From an uncultured Blautia sp. (lineage in GTDB: Bacteria > Bacillota > Clostridia > Lachnospirales > Lachnospiraceae): 64,000 bases of DNA. The position numbers and the translations under genes were made by a program. This document shows, one piece after another, positions 32,879 to 41,680 of this stretch. The first letter of the stretch is position 1; each line of letters starts with the position of its first letter. The DNA lies in the NCBI GenBank assembly GCA_900549015.1, contig URMH01000007.1, positions 16,926 through 80,925 on the forward strand, given 5' to 3'. A model generated the notes under the pieces. The model made no database searches and was not told where the DNA came from. It was given only the letters and a program-made list of their open reading frames with translations.

Positions 32879-34372
32879 ATGGGTGAAGTCATTTTAACAA
32901 TGAAAGGCATAGACAAGTCGTTCCCCGGTGTACACGCACTTGACCATGTAGACCTTGAAATCAGAAAAGGCGAAGTTCATGCCCTGATGGGAGAGAACGG
33001 AGCAGGTAAGTCCACACTGATGAAGGTACTGACAGGTATTTACAGCAAGGATTCCGGAACCATTACCTACGAGGGAAAGGAAGTAACATTTTCCAACCCG
33101 AGAGAAGCTCAGGATGCAGGTATCGTGATTGTGCACCAGGAGCTTAACATGATGAACCATCTGACAGTGGCGCAGAACATTTTCATCGGACGTGAGATGA
33201 TGAGCGGAAAACTCATCAACGATAAAAAGATGAATGAGGAAGCGAAGAAACTGTTTGCACAGTTAAACATCGACATCGACCCGACTGAGAAGATGGGAAA
33301 TCTTACCGTAGGAAAACAGCAGATGTGTGAAATTGCAAAAGCGATTTCCCATGATGCAAAGGTAATTATTTTTGACGAACCGTCAGCAGCGCTTACAGAG
33401 ACGGAGATCGAAGAGCTTTTCAAGATCATTCGGGACCTCCGTGAAAAGCAGCTTGGAATCGTATACATATCACACCGAATGGATGAGATCAAAGTCATTA
33501 CAGACCGTGTAACCGTCATGAGAGACGGAGGATATGTAGGAACTCTGATCACAAAAGAATCCACAAAGGACGACATCATCAACATGATGGTAGGCCGTGT
33601 AATTTATGAGGATCCGAAGACAGAGAGCACTGTAGCACCGGATGCACCTGTAGTGCTGAAGGTAGAGCATTTAAATGCAGGAAGAATGGTGCGCGATGTA
33701 AGCTTCGAGCTTCATAAAGGAGAGATCCTTGGATTTTCCGGACTGATGGGAGCAGGAAGAACAGAGACAGCGAGAGCACTGTTCGGAGCAGACCCGAAGG
33801 AAAGCGGAGATATTTATATCAACGGAGAAAAAGTGGATATTAAAAACCCGATGGACGCAGTAAAATGCGGAATCGGATATCTTTCTGAAGACCGTAAGAG
33901 ATACGGAATCGTTGTAGGAAAGAGCGTGGCAGAGAACACCACTATGGCAACAATGGGCGAATTTACAAAGGGAATCTTCATTAATAAGAAGAAAGAAAAA
34001 GAAATCGCTCAGCAGTATGTAGAATCCTTAAAGACAAAGACTCCGAATGTAGACCAGTTAGTGGTAAACCTGTCAGGAGGAAACCAGCAGAAAGTCGTTA
34101 TTGCAAAATGGCTTGTAAGGAACTGTGACATACTGATCTTCGATGAGCCTACCCGAGGAATCGACGTAGGAGCAAAGAGTGAGATTTATCACTTAATGAA
34201 TGAACTGGTAGCAGCAGGAAAGTCGATTATCATGATTTCCTCTGAGATGACAGAAATTTTAAGAATGAGTGACCGTATCGTGGTAATGTGCGAGGGTAAG
34301 AAGACAGGGGAAATCGATATTTCCGAGGCAACCCAGGAGAACATTATGCATGCGGCAACCCTTAGAAATTAA
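32879..34372 (+). CDS. sugar ABC importer ATPase (MglA/RbsA type), copy 2
   Basis: 497 aa from ATG. The protein matches copy 1 at every residue when read from the first codon. DNA differences are confined to the first seven codons (start GTG versus ATG plus four silent changes) and a few silent changes in the codons for TGEIDIS near the 3' end. All catalytic motifs are intact, as in copy 1. It is followed after 15 bp by the second permease. Two full ATPase genes in one importer operon are unnecessary for a standard CUT2 transporter; the arrangement reads ATPase-permease twice, then one binding protein. Confidence 0.93.
   Translation: MGEVILTMKGIDKSFPGVHALDHVDLEIRKGEVHALMGENGAGKSTLMKVLTGIYSKDSGTITYEGKEVTFSNPREAQDAGIVIVHQELNMMNHLTVAQNIFIGREMMSGKLINDKKMNEEAKKLFAQLNIDIDPTEKMGNLTVGKQQMCEIAKAISHDAKVIIFDEPSAALTETEIEELFKIIRDLREKQLGIVYISHRMDEIKVITDRVTVMRDGGYVGTLITKESTKDDIINMMVGRVIYEDPKTESTVAPDAPVVLKVEHLNAGRMVRDVSFELHKGEILGFSGLMGAGRTETARALFGADPKESGDIYINGEKVDIKNPMDAVKCGIGYLSEDRKRYGIVVGKSVAENTTMATMGEFTKGIFINKKKEKEIAQQYVESLKTKTPNVDQLVVNLSGGNQQKVVIAKWLVRNCDILIFDEPTRGIDVGAKSEIYHLMNELVAAGKSIIMISSEMTEILRMSDRIVVMCEGKKTGEIDISEATQENIMHAATLRN
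32900..34308 (+). repeat. 1,409-bp tract matching 30373-31781 (duplicate ATPase core)
   Basis: Direct repeat offset by 2,527 bp. It is a potential site for recombination that would delete permease 1 and fuse the two ATPase genes. Confidence 0.85.
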
Positions 34373-34387
34373 GAGGAGGAGAGAGAG

Positions 34388-35392
34388 ATGGCAGGTAAAG
34401 AAAAAAAGGGAAATGCTTTTACCAATAATCCCATTGTAAAAGCAATTGGAACACAGAAAATTGTAGTTGTTTTAGTAATTGTACTTCTGGCGCTGTTTTT
34501 CGGAATTAAAAGTCCGGCGTTCCGTCAGTATTCAACAGTAGTAAGTATTTTTGGATATTCTTATTATATCAGTTTAATGGCAATCGGTGTTACATTCTGT
34601 CTGATCACAGGCGGTGTTGACCTTTCCATTGGAACAGGTATGATCTGTTACAGCCTTTTCGGAGGATACCTTGTTACAAAAATGGGTCTTCCGGTTGGGG
34701 TTGGTATCCTTGCAACAATCGTTCTCGGTATGCTGATCGGTCTTTTAAATGCAGTTCTTGTAGCTGTTATGGACCTTCCGCCTTTCATCGCAACACTTGG
34801 TACGATGATGATCTGCCGTGGACTTGGTTCTATCCTTACAGGAGGAATGAGTGTAGCATGGCCGCCAACAGCAACACCACAGGGATGGTTCAGAAATATT
34901 TTCAAGATTAATGTAAACGGAACAATTATTCCAATCGGATTTATCCTGATTCTGGTTCTTGTATTCGTAATGTCCATATTCCTGAATAAATCAAGACCGG
35001 GACGTTACATCATTGCAATCGGAAGCAACAAAGAAGCAACAAGACTTTCCGGTGTAAATGTAATTAAATATCAGGGACTTGCATACGTTCTTTCCGGACT
35101 GTTCGCAGGACTTGCAGGTGTGGCTTTCGCAGCAACGTTCCAGTCCATTGCTCCTGGAACAGGCGCAGGACTTGAGCTTGACGCGATCGCAGGTGCGATC
35201 ATCGGCGGTACTTCCATGACAGGTGGTGTTGGTACAATTACAGGAACACTTCTCGGTGTATTCGTAATGTCCCTGCTGAAAACAGGTCTTCCGTTTATCG
35301 GACTTCAGGCAAACTGGCAGCAGATCATTACCGGTATTATCCTGATCGTGGCAATCTTTATCGACGTAATAAAGAACAAAAAAACAGCATAA
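34388..35392 (+). CDS. sugar ABC importer permease 2 (RbsC/MglC family)
   Basis: 334 aa, polytopic. It has the same landmarks as permease 1: GVTFCLITGGVDLSIGT, IGSNKEATRLSGVNV and IIGGTSMTGGVGTITGTLLGV. The two permeases are of similar size and alignable throughout but differ at many positions, while their ATPase partners are identical. The start has GAGGAGAGAG. It precedes the binding-protein gene, with a 114-bp gap holding an RNA hairpin and no terminator. Confidence 0.9.
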   Translation: MAGKEKKGNAFTNNPIVKAIGTQKIVVVLVIVLLALFFGIKSPAFRQYSTVVSIFGYSYYISLMAIGVTFCLITGGVDLSIGTGMICYSLFGGYLVTKMGLPVGVGILATIVLGMLIGLLNAVLVAVMDLPPFIATLGTMMICRGLGSILTGGMSVAWPPTATPQGWFRNIFKINVNGTIIPIGFILILVLVFVMSIFLNKSRPGRYIIAIGSNKEATRLSGVNVIKYQGLAYVLSGLFAGLAGVAFAATFQSIAPGTGAGLELDAIAGAIIGGTSMTGGVGTITGTLLGVFVMSLLKTGLPFIGLQANWQQIITGIILIVAIFIDVIKNKKTA

Positions 35393-35438
35393 AAAATAAA
35401 AGTTAAAAGCCGGGGTGGCAAAAACTATTTTTTACAAG

Positions 35439-35472
35439 ATATGTACCGCAGAGGGTGTCGCGGTTCACATAT
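35439..35472 (+). promoter_or_regulatory. intercistronic RNA hairpin before the binding-protein gene
   Basis: ATATGT-ACCGC pairs with GCGGT-ACATAT with a 2-nt bulge and no T-run, so it is not a terminator. Such hairpins often protect a downstream, highly expressed mRNA segment after processing. The rhamnose importer has one at the same place (54622-54653). Confidence 0.5.
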
Positions 35473-35506
35473 ACAAAACTATATAATTCTTAAGGAGGAT
35501 TACAAA

Positions 35507-36577
35507 ATGAAAAGAAAACTCATGAGCTTAGTATTATGCGCAGCAATGGTAGGATCTATGGTTGGTGTAACAACAACTGTACACGCAGAGGATGAGATCA
35601 ACATCGAAATCGTATCAAAAGGTTTCCAGCATCAGTTCTGGCAGGCAGTTAAAAAAGGTGCAGAGAACAAAGAAGCAGAATTAGGATGCAAAATCAATTT
35701 CGTTGGACCGAACTCCGAGTCTGATATTGCTGACCAGGTTCAGATGTTAAACTCTGCAATCAACCAGAAACCAGATGCAATCGCATTTGCAGCTCTTGAT
35801 ACAGAGGCATCTCTCGATGCTATCAAACAGGCTCAGGAAGCAGGAATCCCGATCATCGGATTTGACTCTGGTGTTCCAGGTGCTCCGGAAGGCGCTATCC
35901 TTGCAAACGCAGCAACAGACAACTATGCAGCAGGTGAACTTGCAGCAGAAGAAACATACAAACTTCTGAAAGACAGAATCGCAAACGCAGACGGACCGGT
36001 AAGAATCGGTGTTATGGGACAGGATGCTACTTCCGAGTCTATCGTAAACCGTGGTCTTGGATTCATCGATAAAATCGGTGAACTGGCTATCGCTGATGGT
36101 CATAAAGTAAAACTGGAAGGTAACGAGAAATACGTAGGCGATGCAAAAGTAGAATCTTCTGATGACGGAAACGTAATCATTGAGACACTTGTTCCTTCAC
36201 AGGTTACATCTGAGCTGTCCGCTATCGACTGCCAGACTCTGTTAAACAAAGAAGACACAATCTGTATCTATGGTTCCAACCAGCACTCCGGTGACTCTAT
36301 GGTTGTAGGTAACGAAAACCTTCAGAAATTCGGTACAGGCGAAGATCAGGTTCTCGGTGTAACATTTGACTCCGGTGCAGTTATCAAAGCAGCAGTTGCT
36401 GACGGAACATTCGCTGGTGCAGTTACTCAGGCTCCTGTAGCTATGGGTGAAGCAGTAGTTGAGCTTGCTTACAAAGCAGCTAAAGGTGAAGAAGTAGAAG
36501 ATATTGATACAGGCTGCCAGTGGTATACAGCTGAAAACATGAACGACGAAGAAATCGCACAGAACCTGTACGACTAA
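35507..36577 (+). CDS. sugar-binding protein of the ABC importer (RbsB-like)
   Basis: 356 aa from the ATG at 35507 with AAGGAGG; an upstream in-frame ATG at 35441 lies in the hairpin region. The signal peptide (residues 1-25) ends in VHA, a signal-peptidase-I site. There is no lipobox: the only early cysteine (LVLCAA) has leucine at -1. The mature part is a Peripla_BP_4 fold (SKGFQHQFWQAVKKGAENK, KPDAIAFAALD, GFDSGVPGAPEG, VLGVTFDSGAVIKAAVADG). Gram-positive importers normally lipidate this subunit, so the protein may be secreted free or kept by an uncleaved signal. A terminator follows. Confidence 0.9.
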   Translation: MKRKLMSLVLCAAMVGSMVGVTTTVHAEDEINIEIVSKGFQHQFWQAVKKGAENKEAELGCKINFVGPNSESDIADQVQMLNSAINQKPDAIAFAALDTEASLDAIKQAQEAGIPIIGFDSGVPGAPEGAILANAATDNYAAGELAAEETYKLLKDRIANADGPVRIGVMGQDATSESIVNRGLGFIDKIGELAIADGHKVKLEGNEKYVGDAKVESSDDGNVIIETLVPSQVTSELSAIDCQTLLNKEDTICIYGSNQHSGDSMVVGNENLQKFGTGEDQVLGVTFDSGAVIKAAVADGTFAGAVTQAPVAMGEAVVELAYKAAKGEEVEDIDTGCQWYTAENMNDEEIAQNLYD

Positions 36578-36614
36578 TTCGCAGAATTGTGAACAATACT
36601 GACATGAAATAAAA

Positions 36615-36645
36615 AAAACGGAGATGCTTTGGCATCTCCGTTTTT
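36615..36645 (+). terminator. intrinsic terminator of the sugar importer operon
   Basis: A 9-bp perfect stem CGGAGATGC with a TTTG loop, flanked by A-run and T-run, so it could also stop reverse transcripts. Confidence 0.9.
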
Positions 36646-36661
36646 GGCAAAAACAGAGCTG

Positions 36662-36690
36662 TTGACACTGTTTTTCCAGAATGATACAAT
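36662..36690 (+). promoter_or_regulatory. strong sigma-A promoter of surface repeat protein 1
   Basis: Perfect TTGACA, 17-bp spacer, TACAAT. The same -35, spacing and -10 occur in front of the paralogue at 38526. Confidence 0.85.
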
Positions 36691-36732
36691 GAGTATAACA
36701 CAGAAATATTTGCTTATATGGAGGCAAAAAGT

Positions 36733-38382
36733 ATGAGAAGAAAGAATATCTTTCTGGCTGCTGTACTTTCAGCGGCAATGGTTTCATCAAGTGTGACGCC
36801 TGCTTTTGCGGAGTCACTTACTGACGGAGAAACAGCAGCAATGGAGACGGCAGAGGAGACGGAAACAGAAACAGAGCCGATGGAGGAAGCTCCGGAAACA
36901 GAACAGGAACCGGTTATCACAGAAGTTCCTGAGGAACTGCCAATGGAAGAAATCGAGGAACTGCCAATGGAAGAGGCAGACGAGCTTTTGCAGGAGGAAC
37001 CCGGGAAACTGGAAAATGAGACAGATGTGCTTCTGGAAGCGCCGGAAGTAACGGAAGAAAATTCCGGGACAGAGGAATACACAAAAGAGCTGATCGCACA
37101 GACATCTGCTCCTGCAGAGACAGCAGCGAACAGTTCTTCATATAGCGTAAAAGCTCCGAAAATGCTGTATTACAATGCGTTTGAGCTTTATGACGAATAC
37201 AACCAGTTTATGGGGATTGAGATTGACCAGTATACCAGTAAAAACGCTTCATGGCAGACTCACTGGCTTACTTATGTGTGGTATTATGATGAAGATAACT
37301 GGGAGGTATATGAATATTCAGAGGAAGAGAAAGATCTGACTGAAATATATCTTGAAGGAACGGAATATCATAATATATGGGGAGATATGGACTGGCTCCT
37401 TCATGCTTTTCAGGGAAAAGGCTATGCGGCTACTGACTATCATCTTGATACATCCAAAGCAACGTGGGATTACACATATACAACGTATGATGTGAGAAAA
37501 GGGATACAGCATAAGGAATGGAAAAATACTCTGGATGTTCAGGATGAGTTTTATACAGGTGCCTGTGCAGATCTGTCAAAGCACGCAGGTCTTCGTCCGA
37601 TCAATGGAAACACGTATTACCTGATGAAAGACGGAACGATGGTCCGTAATAAAAAGATGACTGTAAACGGAAAAGTATATCTTTTCGGTAAGGACTGTAA
37701 ATGCTACAAATCCTATGTTCCGGTAGAAGCAAAATGGATCAAAAAGCCGGACGGCTATTACTGGCAGCAGGACGACGGCACAATCTTAAGAGAAGGCGGA
37801 TGGCAGACTCTTGGCGGAAGTAAATACTTCCTTGCTTATAAGAGCGGAAGACGAAAAACCGGCTGGCAGACATGGAAAGGCAATAAATATTACATGGCTC
37901 CTGCGACAGGAAGACTTGTAACAGGCTTAAAAACTATTGAAGGCAACACATATTTCCTTCAGTATAAAACAGGGGAAATGGTGAAAGGCTGGAAAACAAT
38001 CGGAAAAGATAAGTATTACTTTAATGAGCAGACCGGAATCATGAAAAGAGGAATGCTTACCTTAAATGGAAAGAAATATTACTTTGATAAAGGTGGAAAT
38101 AGGGATGGAAAGCAGCATTTTGGCTGGAGGTCCATCAGTGGAAAAGCATATTTCTTTGACAGAAAAACAGGTGTGATGAAGCAGAATACATGGATTATCG
38201 ATGGAAAGGACAAGTATTATGCAAATAAAAACGGTTCCCGTTTCAGCGGAATCCGAAGCATTAAAGGAAAGAATTATTATTTTCACACAGATGGAAAGCT
38301 TGTGACAAATAAAAAAGGATATAAGATTAACGGAAAGAAATACAACATTGATAAGAATGGGGTATTGACACTGGTAAAATAA
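36733..38382 (+). CDS. secreted cell-wall-binding repeat protein 1
   Basis: 549 aa from the ATG at 36733 (GGAGG at 8 nt; the ATG at 36718 overlaps that site). The signal peptide is ~1-26, ending in AFA. A very acidic Glu/Pro/Thr segment covers ~27-125. A module of unknown fold (~130-275) is rich in Tyr and Trp. About ten aromatic repeats follow, such as GNKYYMAPATGRLVTG and GKKYYFDKGGN, to the C-terminus. The repeats resemble choline/glucan-binding modules and should attach it to surface glycan. No catalytic domain is recognisable. It shares promoter type, signal, acidic region and repeats with the next gene, so the two are paralogues. Confidence 0.85.
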   Translation: MRRKNIFLAAVLSAAMVSSSVTPAFAESLTDGETAAMETAEETETETEPMEEAPETEQEPVITEVPEELPMEEIEELPMEEADELLQEEPGKLENETDVLLEAPEVTEENSGTEEYTKELIAQTSAPAETAANSSSYSVKAPKMLYYNAFELYDEYNQFMGIEIDQYTSKNASWQTHWLTYVWYYDEDNWEVYEYSEEEKDLTEIYLEGTEYHNIWGDMDWLLHAFQGKGYAATDYHLDTSKATWDYTYTTYDVRKGIQHKEWKNTLDVQDEFYTGACADLSKHAGLRPINGNTYYLMKDGTMVRNKKMTVNGKVYLFGKDCKCYKSYVPVEAKWIKKPDGYYWQQDDGTILREGGWQTLGGSKYFLAYKSGRRKTGWQTWKGNKYYMAPATGRLVTGLKTIEGNTYFLQYKTGEMVKGWKTIGKDKYYFNEQTGIMKRGMLTLNGKKYYFDKGGNRDGKQHFGWRSISGKAYFFDRKTGVMKQNTWIIDGKDKYYANKNGSRFSGIRSIKGKNYYFHTDGKLVTNKKGYKINGKKYNIDKNGVLTLVK

Positions 38383-38390
38383 AGAAAACA

Positions 38391-38420
38391 AAATGGACTG
38401 TCTGACAAGGCAGTCCATTT
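38391..38420 (+). terminator. intrinsic terminator after repeat protein 1
   Basis: ATGGACTG and its complement (8-bp stem, 10-nt loop) are followed by TTTTTCG. Confidence 0.85.
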
Positions 38421-38446
38421 TTCGCGGGTTTTTGTCTTTCCATTTG

Positions 38447-38475
38447 TTGACATAGAAATTTTGCAATGCTACAAT
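38447..38475 (+). promoter_or_regulatory. strong sigma-A promoter of surface repeat protein 2
   Basis: Perfect TTGACA, 17-bp spacer, TACAAT, matching the promoter of the paralogue at 36733. Confidence 0.85.
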
Positions 38476-38525
38476 ATTTATATATTATTATTGATTATTC
38501 AGTTCGAAAAGGAGGAAATATAAAT

Positions 38526-40700
38526 ATGCGAAAGAGAAAAGATATACTGGCTGTGTTATTATCAGCAGCGATGACAGCAGGAACTGTTTCTCCGGCATTT
38601 GCAGGAGAGCTGACAGATGATTCTCTTTCTTCTTATGAGGAAAGTGAAGAGGTACTGGTGCAGGATGTGACTGGTATTCCGGAAGAAAATATGCAGGAAG
38701 CGCCGGAAGAGAACACAGATGTTATTCCGGAAACAGATGCAGAGGTTTTAGCAGACGTACTTGTTGATGGAACAGATACCTTAACACAGGAAGCGCCGGA
38801 TAAAGAAGAAGGTACAGAGTCTGAAACTCCGGATAAAGAAGAGCTCAACCGGGAAGAGGTAGTTCCGGATAAGGATGAGAAGGGAAATATTACAGGTGTT
38901 TTCATAAAAAAATATGAAGAAGACAAACTTCTTACAACTTTTTACTGGAATGCGGCAGACGGAACATGGTCTTATATTGAGGGAGATACAAAGGCATATC
39001 TTGTAGCCGGTCCACAGATGCTCATGGGAGACACTGAATGGAATATCGTGATTTCCGATGCGGCGACAGGAGCAACAAAAGCGTCCGGCGGATATGTATT
39101 AAATATCAGTGACCAGGGCGGAAGCTGGAAATATTATCTGGAGGAGAAGGATGTAGCGGGAACAGAAGTACAGGAACTGCCTGTATATACAAAAGACGTT
39201 CCGGCAAACCTTTTCACAGGCGCAAAGGCGGCTGACCAGAGCAAGCACTCAGGGCTTTTCCAGGCAAACGAGAAGGATCTGTATTATCTTGAAAAAGACG
39301 GAACCATTGTAATGAATGATACGCGAATTGTAGACAATGTAAAATATCATTTTGGCGCAGATGGAAAGTGTGATAAGAAGGAAGAAATTCAGGAACCTCA
39401 GGAACCTGGATGGGTAAAAAAAGAGGACGGTTACTACTGGCAGAAGGAAGATGGAACGATTCTTACGGAAAGCGGCTGGCAAACGCTTGACGGAAAGAAG
39501 TATTTTCTGGAAGAGGGAGGACGACGTGCAGAAGGCTGGAAAGAGATCGAGAAGCAGAGATACTATTTCGTACCGGAAACAGGTCAGATGAAGCTTGGCT
39601 GGTCCACCATTGACGGCAAAAAATATTACTTTGAAAAGGACGGCCATCAGACAATCGGCTGGCGTTCTTTGGGCGGAAAGAAATATTACTTTGTACCGGG
39701 AACAGGTCAGATGAAACTCGGCTGGTCCACCATTGACGGCAAAAAATATTATTTTGAAAAAGAGGGTCATCAGACAATCGGTTGGCGCTCTTTGGGTGGA
39801 AAGAAATATTACTTTGTGCCGAAGACAGGTCAGATGAAGGTTGGCTGGTCCACGATCGACGGCAAAAAATATTATTTTGAAAAAGAGGGCCATCAAACAA
39901 TCGGCTGGCGTTCATTGGGCGGAAAGAAATATTACTTCGTACCGAAAACAGGTCAGATGAAGCTTGGCTTGTCCACAATCGACGGCAAGAAGTATTATTT
40001 TGATAAAGAAGGAAGACAGGTATATGGCTGGAAAAGCCTTGGCGGTAAAATGTATTATTTTGTACCGAAAACAGGTCAGATGAAACTTGGCTGGTCTACG
40101 ATTGACGGTAAAAAATATTATTTTGAGAAAAGCGGAATCAGATTTTCCGGAATCAGAAGTATTGGCGGCAAAAAATATTATTTCCAGAAAAACGGAGAGC
40201 TTCTTACAAATGAAAAATGCTATGAAATTAACGGCAAATTCTATGATATAGATAAAGACGGAGTAATGAAGGAAGTTCCGAAAGCAAAAGCGCTTGCAAC
40301 AAAAGTTCTCGATAAAGAAGGATGGAATCTGGAAGACGCATTTGAATGGTCATCTGAACTGAAATACGAGGATAAGAATATCGAGCTGGCAGATGGCGTA
40401 AAAGAAGTGGATTATCTGGCGATTTACGGATTTGAGAATGAAAAGGGCAATTCTTTTGTTATGGCAAGTACATTTTACCAGATGGCAAAGCTTCTTGGGT
40501 ATGATGTACATTATGTAAAAGGAAAAATCCAGTACAAGAGCGGAAAGCTTGTATCCCACGGCTGGTGCGAGATCGATGAAGATGAAAAAACATATGTATG
40601 CGATCCTTATTTCGCACATGAAGGCGGAAAGAACGGACTTATGTTTGAGTACGGAGACAAGGGAACCTGGATTTACAAAAATCACTACAGAGTAAATTAA
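38526..40700 (+). CDS. secreted repeat protein 2 with transglutaminase-like domain lacking its cysteine
   Basis: 724 aa from the ATG at 38526 (AAAGGAGG); the longer frame from 38466 lies over the promoter. The signal peptide (1-26) ends in AFA. An acidic segment runs to ~115, then an unknown module to ~225. Aromatic wall-binding repeats include five tandem 41-residue units at 337-541. The C-terminal ~135 residues look like a bacterial transglutaminase/protease-like domain: GNSFVMASTFYQMAKLLGYD, SHGWCEI with His678 and CDPYF with Asp693. The expected catalytic Cys position is Ser643. The domain is probably inactive as a thiol enzyme and may bind a ligand. The downstream lipoprotein is 15 bp away. 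Confidence 0.82.
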   Translation: MRKRKDILAVLLSAAMTAGTVSPAFAGELTDDSLSSYEESEEVLVQDVTGIPEENMQEAPEENTDVIPETDAEVLADVLVDGTDTLTQEAPDKEEGTESETPDKEELNREEVVPDKDEKGNITGVFIKKYEEDKLLTTFYWNAADGTWSYIEGDTKAYLVAGPQMLMGDTEWNIVISDAATGATKASGGYVLNISDQGGSWKYYLEEKDVAGTEVQELPVYTKDVPANLFTGAKAADQSKHSGLFQANEKDLYYLEKDGTIVMNDTRIVDNVKYHFGADGKCDKKEEIQEPQEPGWVKKEDGYYWQKEDGTILTESGWQTLDGKKYFLEEGGRRAEGWKEIEKQRYYFVPETGQMKLGWSTIDGKKYYFEKDGHQTIGWRSLGGKKYYFVPGTGQMKLGWSTIDGKKYYFEKEGHQTIGWRSLGGKKYYFVPKTGQMKVGWSTIDGKKYYFEKEGHQTIGWRSLGGKKYYFVPKTGQMKLGLSTIDGKKYYFDKEGRQVYGWKSLGGKMYYFVPKTGQMKLGWSTIDGKKYYFEKSGIRFSGIRSIGGKKYYFQKNGELLTNEKCYEINGKFYDIDKDGVMKEVPKAKALATKVLDKEGWNLEDAFEWSSELKYEDKNIELADGVKEVDYLAIYGFENEKGNSFVMASTFYQMAKLLGYDVHYVKGKIQYKSGKLVSHGWCEIDEDEKTYVCDPYFAHEGGKNGLMFEYGDKGTWIYKNHYRVN
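39534..40148 (+). repeat. 123-bp tandem repeat, five copies, wall-binding modules
   Basis: Units begin at 39534, 39657, 39780, 39903 and 40026, each coding 41 residues of the form GWRSLGGKKYYFVP.TGQ then MKLGWSTIDGKKYYFEK. Copies two to four are the closest, which implies recent expansion and probable copy-number variation. Confidence 0.92.
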
Positions 40701-40715
40701 GCAGAGGGGAAAAAC

Positions 40716-41672
40716 ATGAAAAGAAAACAGGTAACAGCATTATTGATAGGCACTCTGGTGACGGCAGCAGCCATGACCGGCTGTGGAAAGGAAAAAAATG
40801 AAGATAAGGTTGCAGTGGCTGCACCTACGGCAACTCCAACACCTGTACAGAGTCCGACACCTGCACCTACAGCCACTCCGGTACCTGTAAAGACGATGGG
40901 AGAAAAGGTGCAGGGAGCATATGAAATTCTGCTGAAGAACAGTACAGGTAAAGTAATTACAGGAGTGTCTGTAAAATCAGAAAAAGAAGAGGAATATAAA
41001 TCAAATCTTCTGATGCAGAAGGATTCTTTTACAGTAAATGAAGAGAGGATTCTGTTTTATAAAACATCCGGGGAAGAAAATGCAGATGCTCAGGCAGAAA
41101 AGCCGTCATATAATGTGCGTCTTACCTTTGAAGATGAGACAGAAGCAGTTCTTCATAATTTTCCGTTTGGCGATATGACAAAGGCAGAGATACATATGGA
41201 AGACGAAGTTGTTTATCTTACGTATACAAGCGCCAGTACAAAAGCACCAGTCAGCACAAAGGCAGCGGAAATGATGGCGGCAGGAGAAGAGGAAGCAGCT
41301 CCGACACCGACACCGGCAGCTGTGGAGAATAACGCTCCGGCTGGTAATTCAAATCAGGGAAATCAGACGCCTTCTTATGATAATGATTACAATACTGGTG
41401 GAGGAAGCGCAGGAGGCAGTGATAACAATACCGGTGGAGGAAGCACCGGAGGCGGAAATACCGGAGGTGGAAATAACAGCGATGGTCCGGCAGTGAATCC
41501 GGGCGGGGATGACAATACCGGCAATGGAAATAATGGAGATGGTCCGGCAATAAATCCGGGTGACGATAATAATACCGGAGGCGGAAATACCGGAGGCGGA
41601 GATGACAATACCGGAGGCGGAAACGCTGGCGGTGGAGATGACGGAGGTCATTCGGATATAGTAGAACAGTAA
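40716..41672 (+). CDS. lipoprotein with Thr/Pro linker and Gly/Asn-rich tail
   Basis: 318 aa. The signal carries a lipobox MTGC with Cys23 as the lipidated residue. A TPTPVQSPTPAP-type linker (~37-60) is followed by a small domain of unknown family (~65-180) that looks beta-rich, then a low-complexity tail of NTGGG / DGPAINPG units (~215-318). It starts 15 bp after repeat protein 2 without a terminator, so the two are co-expressed and may cooperate at the surface. I do not recognise the middle domain. Confidence 0.75.
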   Translation: MKRKQVTALLIGTLVTAAAMTGCGKEKNEDKVAVAAPTATPTPVQSPTPAPTATPVPVKTMGEKVQGAYEILLKNSTGKVITGVSVKSEKEEEYKSNLLMQKDSFTVNEERILFYKTSGEENADAQAEKPSYNVRLTFEDETEAVLHNFPFGDMTKAEIHMEDEVVYLTYTSASTKAPVSTKAAEMMAAGEEEAAPTPTPAAVENNAPAGNSNQGNQTPSYDNDYNTGGGSAGGSDNNTGGGSTGGGNTGGGNNSDGPAVNPGGDDNTGNGNNGDGPAINPGDDNNTGGGNTGGGDDNTGGGNAGGGDDGGHSDIVEQ

Positions 41673-41680
41673 AAGAAATA

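Noticed and set aside
30352..34372. Composite transposon or IS flanked by the duplicate ATPase genes
   Set aside because: No transposase, terminal inverted repeats or target duplications; the repeated unit is exactly a gene.
39534..40148. Regularly spaced repeats resembling a CRISPR array
   Set aside because: Units are contiguous 123-bp coding repeats in one open frame with no unique spacers and no cas genes.
41390..41665. Collagen-like domain in the lipoprotein tail
   Set aside because: The tail is Gly/Asn/Asp-rich but lacks a steady Gly-X-Y triplet pattern.
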